Assembly: GCA_963817135.1 (NCBI GenBank)
Contig: CAWFNG010000014.1
Coordinates: 186,001-250,000 of the forward strand
Direction: 5' to 3'
Origin: VAZQ01 sp963817135
Lineage (GTDB): Bacteria > Pseudomonadota > Alphaproteobacteria > Rhizobiales > Xanthobacteraceae
DNA: 64,000 nucleotides
Notes under the pieces: model-generated
What the model was told of the DNA's origin: nothing
The model's input: the letters and a program-made list of their open reading frames with translations, nothing else
Database searches by the model: none
Shown: in pieces, positions 9,193 through 16,370 of the stretch
How the letters are laid out: every line of letters starts with the position of its first letter
Position numbering within the stretch: position 1 is the stretch's first letter
Program-made: the position numbers and the translations under genes

Positions 9193-10167
9193 ATGATCGC
9201 AAGGCAGCTCGTTTGGGGCGTGGCTCTCGTTCTCGCCGTCGCCGCGTTTGCCGCTCCGGCGCCAGCCCAGACCTATCCCGACAGGCCGATAAAGCTGATC
9301 GTGCCGTTCCCGCCGGGCGGGCCGATCGACACCATGGCCCGCTTCATGACCCAATCCCTGGCGACGCGCCTGGGCCAATCCATCATCATCGAGAACCGGC
9401 CGGGCGGCGGAGCAACCATTGGAACGCGATCGGTCGCGGCAGCGGAGCCTGACGGCTATACGCTGTTGTTCGGGTCGTCCGGGTCGCTCGGCGTTTCGCC
9501 CGCGCTCTACAGCAATCTCGATTACGACCCGATCGCCTCGTTTACGCCCATCGCATCGGTTGCCATCATGCAGCAATTGATGGTCGTGCGATTGGACATC
9601 CCGGCCAATACCGTTGCCGAATTCGTCGAATACGCCAGGGCGCGGCCGGGCCAGCTGCGCTATGGCGCAAGCCTTGCCACGCCGCCGCACCTCATGAGCA
9701 CCATGTTCAAGGTGAAGGCCGGTATCGATTGCGTCTACGTGCCGTACAAGGGCTCGGCGCCCGCGGTCACCGACCTCCTCGGCGGCGTGACGCATTGGAC
9801 CATCGATGGCCTGCCAATCCTTGCGTCGCTCGCCAAAGAGGGAAAGCTGCGCCCGCTTGCGGTCGCCAGCACGCATTCCTGGGAGGAGATGCCGCAAATC
9901 CCCACCATGGTCGAAGCAGGCTACCCCGACGTCACGCTCGATGCATGGACCGGCGTGGTCGCGCCCGCCGGCCTCCCACCGGCTATTGTGAGCAAGCTCA
10001 ATGCTCTCGTTAATCAGGCGCTCGCGGGCCAGGAGGTCAAACCCGCTCTCGCCAAGCTCGGCGCCGTGCCCAATATCGGTTCGCCTGCGGATTTCGCCGC
10101 CTTCATAAAGAGGGAAGTGCCGAAATGGGCCTATGCGGTAAAAGTCGCGGGCGCCAAGATCGATTGA
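9193..10167 (+). CDS. Tripartite tricarboxylate transporter (Bug/TctC family) solute-binding protein
   Basis: 324 aa. A Sec signal peptide ends FAAPAPAQ, followed by the family start TYPDRPIKLIVPFPPGGPID, then IIENRPGGGATIGT and PDGYTLLFGSSG. Bug proteins are periplasmic receptors for small carboxylates and related ligands and work with TctA/TctB membrane partners. No TctAB lies beside it; the only pair in the window is at 49.6-51.5 kb. It follows the CoA-transferase and precedes a second Bug receptor by 8 bp, so all three are probably one transcript. SD-like GGAGG lies just before the ATG (9184-9188). Ligand unknown. Confidence 0.9.
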   Translation: MIARQLVWGVALVLAVAAFAAPAPAQTYPDRPIKLIVPFPPGGPIDTMARFMTQSLATRLGQSIIIENRPGGGATIGTRSVAAAEPDGYTLLFGSSGSLGVSPALYSNLDYDPIASFTPIASVAIMQQLMVVRLDIPANTVAEFVEYARARPGQLRYGASLATPPHLMSTMFKVKAGIDCVYVPYKGSAPAVTDLLGGVTHWTIDGLPILASLAKEGKLRPLAVASTHSWEEMPQIPTMVEAGYPDVTLDAWTGVVAPAGLPPAIVSKLNALVNQALAGQEVKPALAKLGAVPNIGSPADFAAFIKREVPKWAYAVKVAGAKID

Positions 10168-10175
10168 TTTTGACG

Positions 10176-11157
10176 ATGGAAATTCCTCGCCGAAGATTTC
10201 TCCGTCTGGCATCCGGCGCACTCGCTCTGAGCGCCGTCGCGAACCTCGCCAGGGCGCAGTCCTATCCGGCGCGACCGGTGCGCGTGATCGTTCCGTTTGC
10301 GCCGGGCGGACCGACGGATGTGTTTGCCCGGCTCATGGCGCAAAAACTATCCGAGCAAGTCGGGACGCAATTCTATGTGGAAAATATCGGCGGCGCCGGC
10401 GGCAATATCGGCACAGGCAGAGCCGCCCAGGCCGCACCCGACGGCTACACCATGCTGGTCACCGGCGCGAACTACGTCGTCAATCCCACGCTCTACAATC
10501 AAGTCCCCTACGACCCCACTCGGGACTTTGATCCCGTCACGCTCGCCGTCACCGCGGCGGTAATCCTCACGGTGCATCCGTCGCTGCCGGCGCAGAATGT
10601 CAAGGAGCTGGTCGCCCTCATCAAGGCCAATCCCGGCAAATACAGCTACGCTTCGCCCGGAACGGGCACGCCGCCCCATCTCGTCGGCGAACTGTTCCGG
10701 CTTTCGCTGGGCCTCGACCTCGTCCACGTGCCGTTCAACGGCGGAGGCTTGGCGATCGCATCGGCGGTTGCGGGCCACACCCCGAGTTTCCTTCGGCTCG
10801 ATGGCTCCCGCGGTACCGCTCGTGAAGAGCGGCACGCTGCGTGCGCTCGCGGTGTCAACAAAGACGCGCTCTCACGCCCTTCCCGACATACCCACGATGG
10901 TAGAAGCCGGTTATCCCGAGATCGAAGGCGAATCGTGGTTCGCCGTCGTCGTGCCCAGTGGAACGCCGAAAGAGATTATCGCGCTGCTCTACCGGGACAT
11001 CGCCCGGATCATGATGCTGCCCGACATGAAGGAACGGCTCGCGACGCTCGGCTATGAGCCCGTCGTCAGCACACCCGAGCAATGCGCCGCGCTCATCAAG
11101 ACGGACATCATCCGCTGGGCGAAGGTCATTCGCCAGGCCGGCATCAAGCCGGAGTGA
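10176..11157 (+). pseudogene. Second Bug/TctC-family solute-binding protein, split by a +1 frameshift
   Basis: It starts MEIPRRRFLRLASGALALS, a Tat-like twin-Arg signal ending NLARAQ. The family signature SYPARPVRVIVPFAPGGPTD follows. The first frame holds up to VAGHTP (about 10783); the family then continues one base later with FGSMAPAVPLVKSGTLRALAV, LPDIPTMVEAGYPEIEGESW and a C-terminus VIRQAGIKPE at 11157. Omitting A10785 restores a canonical reading, so an extra base there is likely. The full product would be about 326 aa. The first-frame product (stop at 11055-11057) would keep only about the first two thirds of the fold. Paralogue of the preceding gene, probably with a related ligand. 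Confidence 0.8.
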
Positions 11158-11169
11158 TGCTATGCCTTG

Positions 11170-11572
11170 TCACCCCGTCGCGCCGAGCCATCCCTTGCGC
11201 GAGATATCGAAGATGATCCCGTCGGGGTCCTTGAACTTGCGTTTCAAAATTCTCCTTCTCCGCGTCGTGGCCGAGATCGAAGAAGAAAGTGCCGCCGCGT
11301 TCCTCGATTCGCTTTTGCGCGGCGGCGAGATCGTCGACCTGGAAGCCGAAATGATGCGCACCGACGAAGTTCTTCGCATCGCCCAGGCCGGAGCCGCGCT
11401 CGCCGAAATAGTTGAGCAGCGCAAGATTGATCACGCCGTCAGTCAGGTAAATCGCCGCAGCAAAATCCAACGTCTCCTGACCCACCCGCTTGAGCTCGAA
11501 GACATCCTCGTAGAATTTGGCGGATTTCTCCAGGTCGCGGACCACGATTGCGAAATGTCGAAGCCGTGCCAT
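11170..11572 (-). pseudogene. VOC (glyoxalase/dioxygenase-fold) protein, frameshifted near the 3' end
   Basis: The start is the ATG at 11572: MARLRHFAIVVRDLEKSAKF is the canonical first beta-alpha unit of a VOC metalloenzyme. Later come GAHHFGFQVDDLAAAQ and a C-terminal block. In the starting frame the tail becomes non-family after EKENFE. Dropping one T from the run at 11242-11244 gives RKFKDPDGIIFDISRKGWL and a TGA at 11170-11172, the usual end. The repaired product is about 133 aa. VOC proteins use metal sites for isomerisation, ring cleavage or resistance; the reaction here cannot be told. It is transcribed towards the two Tct receptors. Confidence 0.75.
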
Positions 11573-11588
11573 GGGTGCTCCTTGTCCC

Positions 11589-11727
11589 GTCATCCTGATG
11601 AGGTGCCCGCGCGCCGTATTGTCGCGCAGCTCGGGAAAGCTCTCAAGGCGCGGGCCTCGAAGAATCCGACGGCCACGGCCCCCCCTTCGAGGCTCGGCGC
11701 GCTTCGCGCCGAGCACTCAGGGTGACG
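11589..11727. repeat. Dispersed inverted-repeat element between convergently oriented gene ends
   Basis: The element starts GTCATCCTGATGAGG and ends CACTCAGGGTGAC, imperfect terminal inverted repeats, with internal self-complementary parts (GCTCGGCGC / GCGCCGAGC around 11692-11714). This form is frequent between genes in alphaproteobacteria. It fills the space between the VOC start and the deacetylase stop. No coding capacity. Confidence 0.6.
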
Positions 11728-11733
11728 GCCCTC

Positions 11734-12636
11734 TCAGCTTCCCGGGACGATGCCTTTTGGCAGCGAGGAGCAGTATTTGGCAATGTCGCCGGCGCGGGTG
11801 TACCAGATCTGATCCTTCGCCTTATGCTCGACGCAGTGCTTGATCGCCTGCCGCACCGGGCGGAGCCGGAACGGCTGGCCCACAATGAAGCCATGCAGGC
11901 TCAATGCAAACACCAGCGGCTGGCGCTCCGACTGCTCCAATAGTTCCTCGAACTGGTCGACAATCATCTCGGCGAACTGCCGGCCGGTATGATCGCGGTG
12001 CACCTGCGCGCCGGCATCGTTGAGCTCCATGGGATAGGGCACGGACAGAAGCGGTCCCGCCCGCGTCTGCATCCAGATCGGCTGGTCATCGAACGGCCAG
12101 TCCAGGAGATGAGTATAGCCCGCCTCTTTCAGAAGATCGGGAGTGACATTGGATTCGAGCGCGCCGGGACCCATCCAGCCCGTTGGCCGCACGCCGACAT
12201 GCTTCTCGATGATTTCCGTGCATTCCGCGATGGCGCGCGCCTCGTCCTGCTCCCACATCGGGCGAAGCAATTCGGCATTGGTGCGGCCATGGCCGAGCAC
12301 GTCGTCGCCGCGGGCTTTGATCTTCTCGACGATCTCCGGATAGTGGTAGCAGACGCTGCTGTTCAAGAGAATGGTGGCCGGGAGTTTCAGCGCATCGAGC
12401 ATTTCGAACAGCCGCCAATTGCCGATGCGATTGCCGTAATCGCGCCAGGCAAAATTCCTCGTCGTCTGCTGCCCGCTGCGATTGGACGGGTCCATGCCGA
12501 TACCGGTGCCGAACGCGAAGTGCTCGATATTGAGCGCGACATAAAAAGCAAGCCGCTTGCCCCCCGGCCAGGAATAATGTGACCGCGTGACGATCGGCGA
12601 ATAGCCGTACCGGGAATGGCCGGGCAGTTTCAGCAT
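11734..12636 (-). CDS. Polysaccharide deacetylase-family (NodB fold, PuuE-like) hydrolase
   Basis: I chose the ATG at 12636 (about 300 aa, MLKLPGHSRYGYSPI) because AGGAG lies 7 nt upstream; an ATG at 12651 overlaps the previous stop (ATGA) but has no better ribosome site. The sequence resembles bacterial carbohydrate esterase 4 relatives that include PuuE-type allantoinases: YVALNIEHFAFG near the start, MLDALKLPATILLNSSVC, the metal-site-like GHGRTNAELL, GWMGPGALESNVTPDLLKEAG and a late HGFIVGQPFRLRP. Such enzymes remove acetyl or amide groups from sugars or ureides. It is translationally coupled to the large flavoprotein upstream. The substrate cannot be read from sequence. Confidence 0.8.
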   Translation of the reverse strand: MLKLPGHSRYGYSPIVTRSHYSWPGGKRLAFYVALNIEHFAFGTGIGMDPSNRSGQQTTRNFAWRDYGNRIGNWRLFEMLDALKLPATILLNSSVCYHYPEIVEKIKARGDDVLGHGRTNAELLRPMWEQDEARAIAECTEIIEKHVGVRPTGWMGPGALESNVTPDLLKEAGYTHLLDWPFDDQPIWMQTRAGPLLSVPYPMELNDAGAQVHRDHTGRQFAEMIVDQFEELLEQSERQPLVFALSLHGFIVGQPFRLRPVRQAIKHCVEHKAKDQIWYTRAGDIAKYCSSLPKGIVPGS

Positions 12637-12647
12637 GGCGTTTCTCC

Positions 12648-15600
12648 TCATTCAGCGGCGGTCTGGCGCAGTCCCAGTTGGCGCAGCGAGCGGTCGATCC
12701 ACAGGCGCGTGAGCTTTTCCTGAACGCCGTTCTGGCCGAGCCGGGCGCGCAGATTATCGAAATCGACGCGATCGATGTCCTGATCCTGGTTGAAGCAGGA
12801 GAACACCACGCTCTCCACCCCGGTAGCAGGATCGCGATGCACCTGCAGGCATTGCGCGCAGATCTCCTTCATCATGCATTGCATGGGCGAATTGATGGAA
12901 GCGATTGCCTTGTGCCCGGACTTGAAATGACGACCGAGCATGCCTTGGCGCGCCTCCGCAACGGCGGACATCATACTGTCCGAGCCGATCGCGATCACCC
13001 GATCGACTTCGATGAGCGGGATCGGTTGATCACCAAGCTCGCCCGAACCATAGGCTTCCAGCGCGGCGACAATGTTGCCGACGAAGCTGCGGTCCTCGTT
13101 TCGTTGCGCAGGAAAGCCCGGCGTTTCATCGCAACACCATACAATCATATCCGCCGCCCGCTCGATCTCCTCGATCTTGTAGCGATCGCGCAGTCGCTTG
13201 TAGCCGGCGAAATAGATCACCCGGCTCCCGTTTCTGCGCAGCGCCTGGCCGATCGAGAACAGAACCGCATTGCCAAGCCCGCCGCCGATCAGGAGCGCGG
13301 TCTCGCCTGCGGGCGTTTCGGTCGGCTGCCCGGTCGGCCCCATGAGGACGATCGGCTCTCCCGGCGCGAGCTGCGCGCAAAGATCCGAGGAGCCGCCCAT
13401 TTCCAGCACAATGGTCGACAACAATCCGTTGACGCGGTCGACCGCCGCGCCGGTGAGCGCAATCCCTTCCTTGGCGAGCCGGGTTCCGTCGGCGCTGGCG
13501 GAAAGCGTTTCATAGTTCTGCAGGCGATAGAACTGCCCAGGCTTGAAAGCGCGCGCAGCCATGGGCGCGCGAACCACGATTTCCACAATGCTGGGAGTGA
13601 GGCGGTTGATGGCGTGCACGCTCGCTCGCAGTTCATCGTCAAGGCGCGCGATCAAGGCTTGCGCTGTAACGGTCGATGGCGCGGCTCGCTCAAGCACGCG
13701 AGTGATCACGGGATAGCCCTGCTTCGCGCTGGCCATCGCCTTGACCACGTTGCCGGCATAGGACGGATGCAGATCGCCGAAGAAGCTGATGGCGCGGCCG
13801 TCGGGACGTAGGTTGACCAGGACATGGGCGACGGAAGGCTTGGTGCTGCGCGCGGGCGCAACCTTGCCGCCGCTCTCGTCCAGGGCCTGGAAGTACCTGC
13901 CGTCAAACTCGATATGACGCGGTTCCTCGCGGCCAAGCACCGTATTGGGCTGCGTGCCGGCGGCGACCAGAATCGTCCGCGCGGGAATGATGAACTCGCG
14001 AAGAGGAGCCGCATCCCCGGATGTACCCGCCGGCACGGTGGTTACCCGTAGCGCGCGCGCCCAGCCATGACGGTCCAGCAGCACTTCGATGGGCACAAGT
14101 TCTTCCGCGAAGCTGATCCCCTCTTCCAGAGCCTTGCCGACTTCTTCGTGATTGAGCGTATAGCTTGGCGAATCGACGAGGCGCCGGCGGTAGAGAATGC
14201 TGGCACCGCCCCATCGGCGCATCAGCCCTGCAAGATCGGGCTTGCGGCCGGCACTCGCCGCGCTGGCCCGCTCGGCACGGATTTGCCGCGCATGGTCGAG
14301 AAATTCCGTCGCGGTTTCGCTTTCCTGCGCGTTCCAGTCGGCGCGCACTGCGGCTTCGCCGCGCTCCGCGCAGAGTGTTTCGTAGCGGCTCAGGAACTTC
14401 TCGACCTGCTGGGGATAGTAGGCGAGCGCCTCGGTCGCGGTATCGATGGCCGTGAGGCCGCCGCCGATCACCACGACCGGCAACCGGATCTGCAGATTGG
14501 CGACGCTGTCGCTCTTGGCGGCGCCGGAGAGCTGCAGCGCCATCAGGAAATCGGATGCCTGGCGCACGCCGGAAGCAAGACCGTTTTTCATCGGGACAAT
14601 GCTTGGCCGGCCGGCGCCGGCGCAGAGCGCGATGTGATCGAACCCCAGCGCAAACGCGCTCTCGATGCCAAGCGCCCCGCCGAAGCGCACGCCGCCGAAC
14701 ATGTTGAACTGCTCGCGCCGCTCGAGCAGCAGCCGAATGACTTTCAGAAAATTCTTGTCCCAGCGAACCGTGATGCCGTACTCGGCCACTCCGCCGAAAC
14801 CCGCCATGATGCGGGCATCGAGCGGCTCGCGCAGCTCCACAATATCGCGGATTGCGCGAAACGCTGTTCGTGCTCCGCCCGGCGCAACGCCGGAAAGATC
14901 GGGAGCGAGCGGCTCGATCTTGAGACCGTCGATCGCCACAACGGTGTGGCCATCGTTCATCAGGTGGTGCGCGAGCGTAAATCCCGCAGGCCCGAGCCCC
15001 ACCACGAGAATCTTTTGCCTGGAATCCGGACGCGGCAGCGGCCGCCGCAGATTGAGCGGATTCCATCGCGTGAGCAGGGAATAGATCTCGAAGCCCCAGG
15101 GCAGATCCAGAACTTCCTTGAGCACGCGGGTCTCGATCTGTGGAATGTCGACGGGTTCCTGCTTCTGATAGATGCAGGCTTTCGTGCAGTCGTTGCAGAT
15201 GCGATGCCCGGTTGCGGCGCACATCGGATTGTCGATGACCGCAATGGCGAGCGCGCCGACGGCATAGCCGCGACTGGCCGTTTCGTTCATCTCGGAGATT
15301 TTCTCCTCCAGCGGACAGCCCGCGAGTGGCGCGCCGAAGGGACTTTTCTTGAACTCGCCGGTTTTTTCCTTGAGCCCTTTGGCGCAGGAGTCCTTTCCCT
15401 GGTGATGGCACCAGATGCAGTAGTTGGCCTGGTCGAGCGCACCGGCCAAGTCGGTTCCGGGATCGGTCAGCGCGAAGCCATCGCGCGCACGACGGTGCGC
15501 GGGCGGCAGCCGGAGCATTCGCACGCCGTCGACGAGTTCGGTGTCGACGGGAATGAGATGCAAGGGGTCGAGCTTGCGCGGAGTCTTGAAGAGGACGCCG

Positions 15601-16148
15601 CTGCGATGGTCGTGCTGCCCTTCGCTCGTGTGTACCGCCCAGGCGGCATAGCGCGCCGCCAGATCGAGCGCCGTGCCATTCTCGGCTTCGGCCTGCATCC
15701 AGGCGTGGACTTTTTGCGCGAACCGCAGCTCGTTGAACGCGCCGCCGAGATGCGGCTCTAGCGCACGCCGCAGTGCCTGCCCATCGAAGCTCGCCGCCTG
15801 TTCGGCGGAAAACTTCTTTGCCGCACGGCGCTGCACGAACAGCCGCTTGACCGCATAGAGCGGAGCGAGTGCCTGGTGGCGAGATTGCAGCGCCTGCACC
15901 TCATCGTCGATGCCGAACAGCGCGGCGAGAAAGGCCTCGAGCTGCGGCGCAAGCTCGCTCAGAAGATCGGAATGAGCTTTGTCCGAGAGCTGTTCGGGCG
16001 CAACCCGCGCCGCCATCAAACAGTTGTGCAACTCGGGGCTGCTCTCTTTGAGAAAATCGACAAAGCAGCCATCGAGCCGCACCAGCCCGCCGCGGCGATA
16101 AAGGTCCGCAAAACTCAAACCGAAAGCGAGCGTAAGATTTTCAGTCAA
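12648..16148 (-). CDS. Giant FAD/NAD(P) iron-sulfur oxidoreductase: GltD-like plus PyrK/NfnA-like fusion
   Basis: 1166 aa. Residues 1-235 are a helical region I do not recognise. A cysteine-rich part follows (C244, C247, C255, C278, then C310, C318, C321, C325 in GHRICNDCTKACIYQ), likely Fe-S ligands. Residues 378-800 form a GltD-like flavoprotein with FAD motif GLGPAG (384-389) and NAD(P) motif VVVIGGGLTAID (558-569). Residues 840-1120 resemble PyrK/NfnA: FKPGQFYRLQ, LLIGGGLGNAVLFSI and a C-terminal [2Fe-2S] set C1091, C1097, C1100, C1118. In Nfn transhydrogenases these two parts are separate subunits that bifurcate electrons. Redox partner and reaction are unknown. The stop overlaps the deacetylase's alternative start. 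Confidence 0.8.
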   Translation of the reverse strand: MTENLTLAFGLSFADLYRRGGLVRLDGCFVDFLKESSPELHNCLMAARVAPEQLSDKAHSDLLSELAPQLEAFLAALFGIDDEVQALQSRHQALAPLYAVKRLFVQRRAAKKFSAEQAASFDGQALRRALEPHLGGAFNELRFAQKVHAWMQAEAENGTALDLAARYAAWAVHTSEGQHDHRSGVLFKTPRKLDPLHLIPVDTELVDGVRMLRLPPAHRRARDGFALTDPGTDLAGALDQANYCIWCHHQGKDSCAKGLKEKTGEFKKSPFGAPLAGCPLEEKISEMNETASRGYAVGALAIAVIDNPMCAATGHRICNDCTKACIYQKQEPVDIPQIETRVLKEVLDLPWGFEIYSLLTRWNPLNLRRPLPRPDSRQKILVVGLGPAGFTLAHHLMNDGHTVVAIDGLKIEPLAPDLSGVAPGGARTAFRAIRDIVELREPLDARIMAGFGGVAEYGITVRWDKNFLKVIRLLLERREQFNMFGGVRFGGALGIESAFALGFDHIALCAGAGRPSIVPMKNGLASGVRQASDFLMALQLSGAAKSDSVANLQIRLPVVVIGGGLTAIDTATEALAYYPQQVEKFLSRYETLCAERGEAAVRADWNAQESETATEFLDHARQIRAERASAASAGRKPDLAGLMRRWGGASILYRRRLVDSPSYTLNHEEVGKALEEGISFAEELVPIEVLLDRHGWARALRVTTVPAGTSGDAAPLREFIIPARTILVAAGTQPNTVLGREEPRHIEFDGRYFQALDESGGKVAPARSTKPSVAHVLVNLRPDGRAISFFGDLHPSYAGNVVKAMASAKQGYPVITRVLERAAPSTVTAQALIARLDDELRASVHAINRLTPSIVEIVVRAPMAARAFKPGQFYRLQNYETLSASADGTRLAKEGIALTGAAVDRVNGLLSTIVLEMGGSSDLCAQLAPGEPIVLMGPTGQPTETPAGETALLIGGGLGNAVLFSIGQALRRNGSRVIYFAGYKRLRDRYKIEEIERAADMIVWCCDETPGFPAQRNEDRSFVGNIVAALEAYGSGELGDQPIPLIEVDRVIAIGSDSMMSAVAEARQGMLGRHFKSGHKAIASINSPMQCMMKEICAQCLQVHRDPATGVESVVFSCFNQDQDIDRVDFDNLRARLGQNGVQEKLTRLWIDRSLRQLGLRQTAAE

Positions 16149-16370
16149 GTCATTGACTCGATTTTAATGGTGATCTGGACGCCGCGAATGCGCCTGCCAT
16201 GCCCGATTTGGCTTGATCACGCAACTTTATGGCGAGGGTACAGAATTCTTCTGCGATTTGACGCAAGGAATTGTCGTTCCATCCAAAAGCTTCACGCCGC
16301 CGCGTGGCCTGGAAGCCACAGTCGACCGTAATTGCCTGTTGTATGGTCGCTTGCAGTGGACAGGTGGCTC

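Noticed and set aside
14067..15761. 564-codon open frame on the plus strand
   Set aside because: Antisense to the giant flavoprotein, which has multiple cofactor motifs on the minus strand.
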